A stretch of 64,000 nucleotides of DNA from Streptomyces sp. MMG1533 (lineage in GTDB: Bacteria; Actinomycetota; Actinomycetes; Streptomycetales; Streptomycetaceae), in assembly GCF_001279775.1 (NCBI RefSeq), contig NZ_LGDG01000210.1:1-64000 (forward strand). Reading direction: 5' to 3'. Numbering within the stretch: position 1 is the first letter of the stretch; each line of letters begins with the position of its first letter. Shown piece by piece: positions 33,205-41,792 of the stretch. The notes under the pieces were generated by a model. The model made no database searches and had not been told where the DNA came from. It saw only the letters and a program-made list of their open reading frames with translations. A program made the translations under genes and the position numbers.

Positions 33205-33978
33205 GTGTACAGCATCATCGTGGTACCTCCGCCGACCACGGAGGACGAGCCGGACCGCCGGCAGCTGCGGCTCGCGCCCGGCGAACAGCTGACTTTCGGC
33301 CGCGCCGCGGACGGCAACGACCTGGTCGTTCCGCACGACGGGGTGTCCCGCAGAGCGGGTGCCATCACCGCGCAGGGCACCTTCTGGACCCTGAGCAACC
33401 TCAGCGCCCACCAGACGTACGTCGTGGAGAACCCGGAGGGCGCGGGCGAGCACATCAAGGTCGGCCCGGGCCGTCTGGACGCGCCCGTGCCGTTCGAGTT
33501 CTCCCGGATCGTGCTGCCGGCGGCGGGCGACCTGCTCACCTTCGACGTCTGGGCGCCGCGCCACGACCATCTGCGCGCCGAGGCCGGACTCGCCGGCGAC
33601 ACCACCGCGCCCGCCTTCTCCGTCGACCGCACCAAGCGCTACTTCGCGGTCCTGGCCGCCCTGTGCGAACCCCGCCTGCGCGGTGAACCGCACGCCCCGC
33701 TGCCCACCGTCGACCAGGTCGTGGACCGGCTGCGCCCGATCTGGCCGGCCGCGTCCCGCACCTCCGTCCAGTGGAACATCGACTACCTGGCCGTGAAGCT
33801 GCGCCTCAAGCCCGCTCCCGAGGCGGCGGAGACGGGCCCGCGCCTCAACGGCAAGAAGGAGTCCCTGGTGTCGCTGGCGCTCCGCTTCGACCTGGTCCGG
33901 GAGGACGACCTGGCCGTCCTGGCCGCACGGGACGCACGGGACGCACGGGACACAAGGGCCGCACGGGGCACACGGTGA
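33205..33978 (+). CDS. FHA-like protein, partner of the following kinase (pair 1)
   Basis: A 257-residue cytoplasmic protein. Residues 20-115 resemble a forkhead-associated phosphothreonine-binding domain: LTFGRAADGNDLVV, VSRRAGAI with the conserved Ser/Arg, and LSNLSAHQTYV. A second conserved region of about 110 residues (FSVDRTKRYFAVLAALCEPR and then NIDYLAVKLRLK, NGKKESLVSLALRFDLV) looks like a winged helix. The C-terminus is a short ARDARDTR repeat encoded by 9-bp units. Its stop overlaps the kinase GTG (GTGA), so the two should be co-translated, with the FHA domain probably binding the phosphorylated kinase or its target. A close paralogue lies at 35751. GTG 33205 follows GGGGAG. Confidence 0.8.
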   Translation: MYSIIVVPPPTTEDEPDRRQLRLAPGEQLTFGRAADGNDLVVPHDGVSRRAGAITAQGTFWTLSNLSAHQTYVVENPEGAGEHIKVGPGRLDAPVPFEFSRIVLPAAGDLLTFDVWAPRHDHLRAEAGLAGDTTAPAFSVDRTKRYFAVLAALCEPRLRGEPHAPLPTVDQVVDRLRPIWPAASRTSVQWNIDYLAVKLRLKPAPEAAETGPRLNGKKESLVSLALRFDLVREDDLAVLAARDARDARDTRAARGTR

Positions 33979-35576
33979 CCGAGCCCTACGCCGTGCAGGT
34001 CCCCCGCGGGTACCGGATCGGCGTCTGGGAGGTGCGCGAGCCGATCGCGACGGGGGCGTTCGGGAGCGTGTACGAGGCGCGGCGCACCGAGGAGGTCGAG
34101 GGCGGTGAGGATCTGCCGCGCACGGCCGCCCTGAAGTTCCTGCCGACCGGCACCGGCACCCCCCGTCAACTGGCCCACCTGCGGGAACTGATCGACCGGG
34201 AAGTCGAGTTGCACCGCAGGCTGCGGCGCCCCCGGCTGATCCGCATGTACGACACCCTCACCGTCGACGACCCCGGGCACCCCCAACTCGACGGCGCCAC
34301 CGTCCTCGTACTGGAGCAGGCGAAAGGGTCGCTGTCGGCCCTGCTGGAGAGCGCACCGAGACCGGCGTCGGGGCCCGCCCTGCTCGCGCAGATCTGCGAG
34401 GGACTGGCCCAGCTGCACCGGGCGGGCTGGGTGCACGGGGACCTCAAACCCGCCAACGTCCTGCTGATGCAGGACGGTTCGGCCCGTCTCGCCGACTTCA
34501 ACATGGCCGCGGAGCTGGAGGGCACCCACGCCTACACGCCCGCCTTCTCCACCCCGGACTACACCCCGCCGGAACTCCTCTGGTCGGAGATCGGCGAACG
34601 CGGCCGCCGGATCCGCCCGTCCGCCGACGTCTGGGCCTTCGGCGTGCTGGCGCACCTGCTGCTGACCAACTCCTTCCCACTGCCCGGCGGCACCCCCACG
34701 GCCCGCCGCGACGCGGCCGCCGCCTACGCCCGTGGCACCGACGAGCTGCGCCTGTCGCCCGAACTGCCGGACGTCTGGCGGGAGATCGTGCGCGAGTGCC
34801 TGACCCGGACACACGCGGACCGCATCGCCACCGACGGCCTGCTGCGGCGGGTCGAGGCCGCCGCGGGCACCGGCCGCTCGCCCCGGCTGCCCCGGGTACT
34901 GCTCCCCCGCCGCCGCTCCCGCCGTACGACGGTCCTGGCCACCGCGGCCGCCACCGCCGCGGTCGCGGTCCTCGGCTACGGCATCAGCAGCTGGACCGGC
35001 TCCGACGCGGACGGCAAGGGCTCGGCCGCCACCGCCACCGGCACCGGCACCGGCACCGAGAAGGTCACGCCCGCCACCTACGGCGCCTCCGAGCTCCGTA
35101 CGGACAAGGGCGTCCCGGTGGCCTACCGCCGGCTGATCGTCGACTCGGCCCACGACTGCGTCCAGCCCGAGGTCACTCCCGCGCTGATCGCCGCGCTCCT
35201 GAAAGCGGAGAGCAACTTCGACCCCGACCTCTCCGACCCGACCGCGGGCGACGAGGGCGAGTACGGCATCGCCCGCTGGACCCCGAGCATCCTGCGCTGG
35301 TACGTCCGCGCGGACGGCGTCCCCGCGACGGAGACCCCCCGACCTCCCCTCACCCCCGCCGAGTCCATCCCGGCCGTGGGCCGCTACCTCTGCTTCATGG
35401 AACCGCGCCTGGAACAGACCGGGTTGTCCGGCGACCGCCGGGTGCTGCTGGCGGCCGCGTACCGGACGTCGGTCAAGAGCGTGAACGCCGCGGGCGGCGT
35501 TCCCCCGAAGTACCGCGACTACGCCGCCCGCGTCGCCCACTACCTCAAGGAGTACACGCCGCCGGGGAAGACGTGA
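33975..35576 (+). CDS. Membrane Ser/Thr kinase with lytic-transglycosylase-like outer domain (pair 1)
   Basis: A 533-residue transmembrane kinase. The cytoplasmic domain has the Gly loop TGAFGSV (26-32), Lys54 in AALKF, catalytic HGDLKPANV (Asp156) and DFN at 174-176 instead of DFG. The activation segment keeps the APE-like PPE. One membrane helix spans about 318-338. After a Thr/Gly linker the outer part (385-533) resembles a lytic transglycosylase: ALIAALLKAESNFDPDLSDP with Glu412 as candidate acid, then GEYGIARWTPSIL, and an AAYRTSVKSVNAAGG helix. If active it would cleave peptidoglycan; otherwise it could sense it. The fusion of such a domain to a kinase is unusual. GTG 33975 overlaps the FHA stop by four bases. 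The cytoplasmic part is nearly duplicated at 36488. Confidence 0.85.
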   Translation: MTEPYAVQVPRGYRIGVWEVREPIATGAFGSVYEARRTEEVEGGEDLPRTAALKFLPTGTGTPRQLAHLRELIDREVELHRRLRRPRLIRMYDTLTVDDPGHPQLDGATVLVLEQAKGSLSALLESAPRPASGPALLAQICEGLAQLHRAGWVHGDLKPANVLLMQDGSARLADFNMAAELEGTHAYTPAFSTPDYTPPELLWSEIGERGRRIRPSADVWAFGVLAHLLLTNSFPLPGGTPTARRDAAAAYARGTDELRLSPELPDVWREIVRECLTRTHADRIATDGLLRRVEAAAGTGRSPRLPRVLLPRRRSRRTTVLATAAATAAVAVLGYGISSWTGSDADGKGSAATATGTGTGTEKVTPATYGASELRTDKGVPVAYRRLIVDSAHDCVQPEVTPALIAALLKAESNFDPDLSDPTAGDEGEYGIARWTPSILRWYVRADGVPATETPRPPLTPAESIPAVGRYLCFMEPRLEQTGLSGDRRVLLAAAYRTSVKSVNAAGGVPPKYRDYAARVAHYLKEYTPPGKT

Positions 35577-35750
35577 CCCTGAGAGTTCTGAGGTACCGCG
35601 GCCGACGCGGTCAGCGCATACTCCCCGAAATCTTCACAGACGCGCCGTATCACGGGCAATGCTTCGTGCTCGCCCGAGAACGTCCCTTACCCTCCACTTC
35701 GTTGGACTGGGGGAGGGTGGCCCTCATGGATCGGGCGAGGGGACGAATCC

Positions 35751-36491
35751 ATGTACAGCGTCATCGTCGTGCCGCCGGCCTGTGCAAGGCCGGACGGTCA
35801 GATCAGGATCGCCACAGGTGAGCAGCTCGGCTTCGGCAGGGCCGCGACGGGCGGCGGCCTCACCATCGGGCACGAGGGGGTGCCCCGGATCGCCGGCGAG
35901 ATCACGGCACACCGCAACTTCTGGATGCTGAGCAACCTCAGCGCGGACCAGACCTACGTGGTGGAGAACCCGGAGGGCGCGGGCGAGCACATCAAGGTCG
36001 GGCCGGGCCGTCTGGACGCGCCCGTGCCGTTCGAGTTCGCGCGCGTGGTCCTGCCCGCCGCGGGCGACCTGCTCACCTTCGACGTCTGGGCACCGCGCCA
36101 CACCTTCCGCAGCGCCGACCGCCACGCGCTCTCCGGGGCCGTGACCGCACCGGCGTTCACCCTCGACCGCACCAAGCGGTACTTCGCGGTCCTGACCGCG
36201 CTGTGCGAACCCCGCCTGCGCGGCGAGCTGCACGTTCCGCTGCCGGCGGTCGAGCAGCTGGTGGAACGCCTGCGCCCGGTGTGGCCGACGGTCAGCCGCT
36301 CCGCCGTCTACTGGAACATCGACTACCTGGCCCTCAAGCTGCGCCTGAGGCCCGGCCCCGACACGGCCGAGCCCGGCCAACGCGTCAACGGCAAGAAGGA
36401 GTCCCTCGTCTCCCTCGCCCTCCGCTTCGACCTGGTGCGCGAGGACGACCTGGTGGCGCTGGCCGCCGCTCCGAGCGGGGTGGGCCGGTGA
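35751..36491 (+). CDS. FHA-like protein, partner of the following kinase (pair 2)
   Basis: A 246-residue paralogue of the protein at 33205, nearly identical in long stretches (TYVVENPEGAGEHIKVGPGR, NGKKESLVSLALRFDLVRED). The FHA region keeps LGFGRAA and LSNLSADQTYV, but VSR is replaced by VPR, losing the Ser that normally contacts the phosphate. Binding of phosphothreonine may therefore be weakened or altered. The winged-helix-like C-terminal region is intact and the ARD repeat is absent. The stop overlaps the kinase GTG by four bases. The 174-bp space upstream probably holds its own promoter. Confidence 0.8.
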   Translation: MYSVIVVPPACARPDGQIRIATGEQLGFGRAATGGGLTIGHEGVPRIAGEITAHRNFWMLSNLSADQTYVVENPEGAGEHIKVGPGRLDAPVPFEFARVVLPAAGDLLTFDVWAPRHTFRSADRHALSGAVTAPAFTLDRTKRYFAVLTALCEPRLRGELHVPLPAVEQLVERLRPVWPTVSRSAVYWNIDYLALKLRLRPGPDTAEPGQRVNGKKESLVSLALRFDLVREDDLVALAAAPSGVGR

Positions 36492-37999
36492 CCGGGCGGT
36501 CGTACGCCGTCACCGTCCCGAAGGGGTACCGGGTCGGCCCCTGGGAGATTCGCGAACCTCTCGCATCCGGAGCCTTCGCCACCGTCTACGCGGGCAGACT
36601 CGTCGGCGAGGCGCAGCCGGACCTGCCCCGCCGGGCCGCCCTGAAGTTCCTGCCCACCGGCACCCGGACCCCGCGCCAACTGCACCACCTGCGCGAACTG
36701 GCCGACCGCGAGGTGGAGTTGCTGCAGCGACTGCGCGCACCCCGCCTGATCCGCATGTACGACACCCTGACGGTCGACGATCCGGAGCACCCGGAACTCG
36801 ACGGCGCCACGGTCCTCGTACTGGAGCGGGCGGAGGGCTCCCTGGAATCCGTACTGGAGCGGACCGAGGGCTCCCCGGGCTCCGTACCGGGCAGGGCCCC
36901 GAACCCCGGCGCCGTGCTCGCCCAGATCTGCGAGGGACTGCACCAACTGCATCACGCGGGCTGGGTGCACGGGGACCTGAAGCCGGCCAACGTCCTTCTG
37001 ATGAAGGACGGTTCGGTACGGCTGGCCGACTTCAACATGGCCGGGGAAATGCAGGGCACCCACGCCTACACGCCCGCCTTCGCGACCCCCGACTACGCCG
37101 CGCCGGAACTCCTGTGGCCGGAGGTGGACGAGCGGGGCGCCCGGGTCCGTCCCTCCGCCGACGTCTGGGCCTTCGGCGTCCTCGCCCACATCGTGCTCAC
37201 CGGGACGTTCCCGCTGCCGGGCGCCACGACGGAGGCCCGCTGCGACGCGGCGACACGGTATGCGCGGGGCACGGAGGAGCTGCGGCTGTCCCCCGAACTC
37301 CCGCCCGCCTGGCGGGAGATCATCACCGACTGCCTGGCGCGCAACCACGAGGAGCGCGCCGTGCACAGCACAGCGGCCCTCCTGCCCCGCGTGGAGGAAG
37401 CCGCGGACGTGGCACGCTCGGCGCGGCTGCCGCGGCTGCGGCCGCGCGTGTGGCGTCGGCGTCCCGTGCTGACGGCGGCGCTCGCGGCGGTGGTTCTGGC
37501 CTCGGCGGGGACGGCGACGGCGGGACACCTGTACGTCCACCACGGCGAAGACCCGCCCGTGTACGCGGCCCTGGCCGGGGAGTCGGCCTTCCCCACCGGC
37601 CCCGACGGCGAGATGGTCTACGGCTACCACCGCTGCCCCGAGGACAACCTCTGCTTCTTCAGCGAGCACAACGGCAACGGCGAGATGTGCAGCTGGCGGG
37701 GCGACGACACGGACTGGCAGTCGGGCGGGGAGACCTGCGCCTGGGCTGCCGACGGGCCGGTCCGGTCGATCTTCAACAACCTCTCGGAGGAGCGGACGCG
37801 TCACGACGTGGCGTACTACCGCGGCACCGACTTCAGCCCGGCCGGATACGACCGCCGCCGGGAAGCCCAGCGCACCGGTTGCACCGATGTGAACGGCATG
37901 GGCAACCTGGCGGGCACCTACGCGCCCCGGTCGCACGAACTGGTCGACACCTGCGAGTCCGAGCCGCTGCTCGGGACGCTGCTGTCATTGTTCTGGTGA
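36488..37999 (+). CDS. Membrane Ser/Thr kinase with Cys-rich I36-like outer domain (pair 2)
   Basis: A 503-residue transmembrane kinase whose cytoplasmic half is a close copy of the kinase at 33975. It has Lys53, HGDLKPANV (Asp163) and DFN (181-183), but the Gly loop reads SGAFATV, missing the third Gly. One membrane helix spans about 326-346. The outer domain (375-503) has six Cys and reads YHRCPEDNLCFFSEHNGNGE, later CAWAADGPVRSIFNN. This pattern fits the small beta-sheet peptidase-inhibitor I36 type found in secreted Streptomyces proteins. It has no similarity to the outer domain of pair 1. It might bind a protease or act as a sensor. GTG 36488 overlaps the FHA stop. Confidence 0.83.
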   Translation: MTGRSYAVTVPKGYRVGPWEIREPLASGAFATVYAGRLVGEAQPDLPRRAALKFLPTGTRTPRQLHHLRELADREVELLQRLRAPRLIRMYDTLTVDDPEHPELDGATVLVLERAEGSLESVLERTEGSPGSVPGRAPNPGAVLAQICEGLHQLHHAGWVHGDLKPANVLLMKDGSVRLADFNMAGEMQGTHAYTPAFATPDYAAPELLWPEVDERGARVRPSADVWAFGVLAHIVLTGTFPLPGATTEARCDAATRYARGTEELRLSPELPPAWREIITDCLARNHEERAVHSTAALLPRVEEAADVARSARLPRLRPRVWRRRPVLTAALAAVVLASAGTATAGHLYVHHGEDPPVYAALAGESAFPTGPDGEMVYGYHRCPEDNLCFFSEHNGNGEMCSWRGDDTDWQSGGETCAWAADGPVRSIFNNLSEERTRHDVAYYRGTDFSPAGYDRRREAQRTGCTDVNGMGNLAGTYAPRSHELVDTCESEPLLGTLLSLFW

Positions 38000-38022
38000 G
38001 CTCCTGCGCCCGCAGCACCCCC

Positions 38023-39036
38023 TCATCCGCGGCCGTCGCCGCCGGAGCTCCGCTCGGCGGCGGCCCGGAGCAGGGACGCCCCCGCGGGGGTGAGGGTGTG
38101 CAGCACGGCCGGACCGTGCCGTTGGGTGGTGAGGAGTCCCGCGTCGCGCAGTGCGGTGGCATGCCGGCTGGCCGAAGACGCGGTCACGCCCGCCGCACGG
38201 GCGATCTCGCCGGTCGTGGCGCCGACGGCGACGGCGCACAACGCGGCGGCCCGGGCACGCCCGAGCAGGGCGGTCAGCGGCGCGATGGGCGAACCGCCCT
38301 CGTCGGCCCCGGGCTGTTCGTGGACCAGCGGATAGACCAGCACCGGCGGCAGGGTGGGGTCGGCGAGGGTGATCGGACGCTCCAGGAGGAAGTACGACGG
38401 CACGAGGAGCAGGCCGCGGCCGTCCAGCCGTAAGTCCCGGTCCACGGCAGGGTGGTAGTCGACGTGCAGGACGGGCCGCTGCCAGCGCATCGAGGGGCCG
38501 AGGCCCGCGAGCATGCCCTCGACGCCGCCGTCCATGAGCCCGCGACAGCGGGCCGCGCGCTCGGCTTCGACTCGGGTGTGGATCAGCTCCTCGTACGGGG
38601 CGATGGCGGCCTCGTGATAGGCGCGCAGCACCCGCACCAACTCCCTGCGGACCGGCAACTCGGCCAGCCGCGAGGCCCACCGGGGCGCTCCGACGACCCG
38701 GTCCAGGGTGGCGACTTCCGCACGCACCCGGTGGGGCTCAGTGGCCAGGACGGCATCCAGCCCGGCCTCGAGCCCGCCGTCGGACCGGGCGGGGGTGAGG
38801 AAGTCCGGGAAGTAGGCGGCCCTCGGACACAGCGGCAGCAGCACACTCCGCACGACACGCTCCAGCCCCTTCTGCCGCAGCCGCTCGCGCGTGGTGCGAT
38901 GCCACTCCGCGTACCTCCGGCGGCCCTGCCTGGTCTGGAGGCGGTGCAGGCTGACGACGATGTCCCAGAGCGGATCCGGTGCGGGGCACAACCGGGTGCG
39001 GGCCAGGTCGGTTTCGCTGAAGTGGACGCGGAGCAT
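38023..39036 (-). CDS. ArsR-like winged-helix regulator (DUF5937 type)
   Basis: A 337-residue regulator. The N-terminal 250 residues (LRVHFSETDLARTRLCPAPD, then PLWDIVVSLHRLQTR) match the DUF5937-like sensor part of a large Streptomyces regulator group. The C-terminal 80 residues are an ArsR-type winged helix (TTGEIARAAGVTASSASRHA) with a HTLTPAG end. The Cys pairs of metal-sensing ArsR proteins are absent. Targets are unknown; such proteins often repress a neighbouring exporter, but none is adjacent. The ribosome site GGGGGAG precedes ATG 39036. Convergent with the second kinase. Confidence 0.82.
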   Translation of the reverse strand: MLRVHFSETDLARTRLCPAPDPLWDIVVSLHRLQTRQGRRRYAEWHRTTRERLRQKGLERVVRSVLLPLCPRAAYFPDFLTPARSDGGLEAGLDAVLATEPHRVRAEVATLDRVVGAPRWASRLAELPVRRELVRVLRAYHEAAIAPYEELIHTRVEAERAARCRGLMDGGVEGMLAGLGPSMRWQRPVLHVDYHPAVDRDLRLDGRGLLLVPSYFLLERPITLADPTLPPVLVYPLVHEQPGADEGGSPIAPLTALLGRARAAALCAVAVGATTGEIARAAGVTASSASRHATALRDAGLLTTQRHGPAVLHTLTPAGASLLRAAAERSSGGDGRG

Positions 39037-39296
39037 CTCGTTCTCCCCCGTTGAACTCAGCTTTTGCGTTCAGCCGCAACAGCATGGCCGGGCGTGGCTC
39101 CTGCGGGCAACAGTTGGCGTATCGGGCGTGGCGCGTATGCGCCACGCCCCCGAAGGGTTCGGGTCCGTGTCGTTCTCCGCCTGCGCCATCGTGGTCGCAG
39201 GCACCACCCGGAGAACGGCAGGTTCCGGCGACCTGGAGGAAGAAGCACGGGCGCGGACACTCGCCAAGACCATCACCATCCGGGGGGGGACGGGGG

Positions 39297-41348
39297 ATGG
39301 CTGAACACGACGACGGCCAGGGCCGGTCGGAGGACACCGGGCAACGCCCGGATCCTCCGCCTCCCCGCCCTGCCCGCCTCCTCCTCGCCCTCGCCCTCGG
39401 CTGCGCCGCGGTCCTGGCCTGGTATGCCGCGTTCCCGCTCACCGGCGCGCTCACCGCCGCGCAGGCCGCCGACTTCGGTGAGGCGCCCGGTTTCCCGCGC
39501 GTGCTGGCGGTGGGCGCGTCCGTCGTACTGGTGCTGTCGATGGGGCGGCGTGAAGGAGCACTCGCGGCAGGCGCGCTGGCCGCGCTGGCGGCCCTCGTCA
39601 GCCTGGTGCGCTACCTGACGTGGAAGCGCCCCGAAACCGCGTGGGTCCTGCCGCCCAGCGTGGAGTTGCGGCCCGCGGCGGCACTGGCCCTGACGCTGAT
39701 GTGCGCGACGGTGGCCGCCCTGTGCGTCGCCCTGTTCCTCCGACGCAGGCCGTGGTTCGGCCTGGGTACGGCACCGGGGCCCGTGGTACGCCGCCGGATC
39801 CAGCAGGTCATGGCGCTGCTGATGGTCGGTTCGCTGCTGGGCGGGGTGCTGGCGGGTGTCGGGGCGCTGGGCGCCGTACTGGTACGGGGTGAGCGTGAGC
39901 AGCTGACCCTGCCGCGGCAGGAGGTGCACTCCGTGGCGGAGGAGCGGTTGTTCGAGGGAGCGCTGCAGACGCGCGCTCCGATGGAGTGGCCGAAGGGCGT
40001 GCCGTCGAAGCGCGCCTGGGAGCGGGAGTTCGACAGCCCGGTCGCGCTGAGCACGTGCGACCGCAAGCGTGACCAGAGCGACAGGGACGCATCGCCGTAC
40101 CAGCGCGGCACGGTGGTGGGGGTCGACGACGACCTCGACGGGGACGGCGCGTCGGTGGTCGGCGTCGACGCCCGCACCGGCGAACGCCGCTGGCACTACA
40201 CCGTGCCCACTACCCGGCACGCGACCATCGACCAGGTCGGCGTCGGCGAGCAGTGCGCCGTCGCCGTGCTCGTCGACAACTCGCTCACCACCCTGGACGC
40301 CTTCGACGGCTCGGTACGTGGACGCGTCCTGCTGTCGACACGGCACCGCGGCGAGCAGACGGACATCGACGGGCTTGAGACGGACGCGGGGTGGGAGTTC
40401 ATCACCTCCGCCCTCGTGACGAGGGACGACGAGGGCAGGCCGCCCCGGCTGGTGCCGCTGTCGGCGCGGGACTTCACGCTCGTCCGGGACCCGGCGGCGA
40501 CCGTGCTGGCCGTCCGGAACGTCGACGGCAGGGCGGTGGCGCGGGGCGTCTACGACGGGGCCTGCAACTTCCTGGCGCACGGTGCGTACCGGAAGTGGGG
40601 ACAGGCGCTGGTCGTGGACGACTGCGTGGACTGGGTGCGCAGCTTCGGAATCGTGGAGTACGACGAGTCCGAGAACCCTGCGCCGCTGCTGTACGGGCAT
40701 CCCCAGATCAGCGCCCGCATCCCGCGGCAGTGCGAGCGGGGTTCCCCCTCGGCGACCGTCTCCTCGGGCAGCGGTCTCCTGGTACTCCTGGAACAGTGCA
40801 CCGCCGACCGGCGCGACGCGTGGTGGATCCGCTTCGACGAGGACATCACCGTCCCTTCGGTACAGGTGCGGCGCTGGACCGGCTATTCCCCGGCAATCCA
40901 GGTGGCCACACAGCCCGCGAGCATGGCGAGCGGCTATGTGATCCCGCACCGCGAGGGCCTGCTCGTCGTGGGCGGATACGGCGACCGGGCGGACACGCGC
41001 GTCGTCCGGCTGGCGGACGGCGACCCGGCGGTGGCCTTCGCGCCCGACGAGGTCCGTGGGATCAACAGCTCCGACCACTACGGCCTCAACGGCCTGCTGG
41101 TCCTGGGCGCCTCGGGCCGGGTCCACGCGGTGGACGAACTCCCCGCAGGGAACCATGACTTCAAAATCGCCGCGACGCAGCCGGCGCCCCTCCCCCCGGT
41201 GTCCGACTGCGCGGACCACAAGGGCCTCCTCATGGCACACACCTCCCCGACCATGCTCCTCACCTGCACGAACGAGGAGACCGGCAGCACGCGTGCGGTC
41301 GCCTACGCCGGGGAGGTCCGCTCGCGGGAGCCTTACGAGCCGTACTAG
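39297..41348 (+). CDS. Membrane protein with PQQ-type beta-propeller outer domain
   Basis: A 683-residue protein. After a polar N-terminus there are five or so membrane helices (about residues 28-215). The remaining 460 residues are extracytoplasmic, with strand repeats such as GASVVGVDARTGERRWHYTV and VAVLVDNSLTTLDAFDGSVR that match PQQ/quinoprotein-like propeller blades. Such domains serve as scaffolds or sensors more often than enzymes. Several Cys lie in the propeller. No quinone-binding residues were identified. ATG 39297 follows a G-rich ribosome site. The small gene at 41349 begins immediately after its stop. Confidence 0.75.
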   Translation: MAEHDDGQGRSEDTGQRPDPPPPRPARLLLALALGCAAVLAWYAAFPLTGALTAAQAADFGEAPGFPRVLAVGASVVLVLSMGRREGALAAGALAALAALVSLVRYLTWKRPETAWVLPPSVELRPAAALALTLMCATVAALCVALFLRRRPWFGLGTAPGPVVRRRIQQVMALLMVGSLLGGVLAGVGALGAVLVRGEREQLTLPRQEVHSVAEERLFEGALQTRAPMEWPKGVPSKRAWEREFDSPVALSTCDRKRDQSDRDASPYQRGTVVGVDDDLDGDGASVVGVDARTGERRWHYTVPTTRHATIDQVGVGEQCAVAVLVDNSLTTLDAFDGSVRGRVLLSTRHRGEQTDIDGLETDAGWEFITSALVTRDDEGRPPRLVPLSARDFTLVRDPAATVLAVRNVDGRAVARGVYDGACNFLAHGAYRKWGQALVVDDCVDWVRSFGIVEYDESENPAPLLYGHPQISARIPRQCERGSPSATVSSGSGLLVLLEQCTADRRDAWWIRFDEDITVPSVQVRRWTGYSPAIQVATQPASMASGYVIPHREGLLVVGGYGDRADTRVVRLADGDPAVAFAPDEVRGINSSDHYGLNGLLVLGASGRVHAVDELPAGNHDFKIAATQPAPLPPVSDCADHKGLLMAHTSPTMLLTCTNEETGSTRAVAYAGEVRSREPYEPY

Positions 41349-41615
41349 GTGCGGGCCGTGCAAGATGCGGGTCGTACGAGGTGCGTCCGCGAAGCCACCA
41401 AAGCCCTCGACGGCACCGTGGAAGACATGCGCGCCTTCCTGGAGACCGGCTACCGCCTCGCCCAGGCCGAGGACGACCGTGTCGCCGTCGCCCGCATCCT
41501 CGCCGACGCGACGATCAGCGACGCACTCCGCGCGGCGGCCGGGACGGCGATCGACGGTACGCCTGAAGAACTGCGGTACTTCCTGGAGGTCGGGCAGTAC
41601 GAGGTGGACGGCTAG
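41349..41615 (+). CDS. Short ALF-repeat protein
   Basis: An 88-residue reading frame with one and a half ALF-type helical repeats. The first reads KALDGTVEDMRAFLETGYRL and the second begins IDGTPEELRYFLEVG; AL(x)GT(x)EDxxxFL is the family pattern. Normal ALF proteins contain many repeats and are secreted. This one has no signal peptide, and its GTG follows the previous stop directly without a ribosome site. It may be translated by coupling, or be the end of a decayed gene. Confidence 0.55.
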   Translation: MRAVQDAGRTRCVREATKALDGTVEDMRAFLETGYRLAQAEDDRVAVARILADATISDALRAAAGTAIDGTPEELRYFLEVGQYEVDG

Positions 41616-41727
41616 GACGTCCGGAGCGAGTCGAGGAACAGCGCCCGGGCCTCGTGGGGGAGGGGAACACGAGGGCCGGGCCCTGCGGGGTCTTGGAGCC
41701 GCGGACGGGGACCGTGCCGGGGGGCAC
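41612..41727 (-). pseudogene. Frameshifted DUF397 fragment
   Basis: On the minus strand PPGTVPVRGSKTPQGPALVF is the conserved C-terminal half of DUF397 proteins. The family-like ending (LPHEARALFLDSLRTS, stop) continues in another frame after a run of C residues, so a frameshift is inferred. The upstream half of the domain is missing. Intact DUF397 genes accompany XRE regulators in Streptomyces. No intact partner is here. Confidence 0.6.
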
Positions 41728-41792
41728 GATAGCCTCGCCTCAACCGGGATGGTGCACAAGGACGTTGAGGCAGAACGGCACACGGGGGATCC

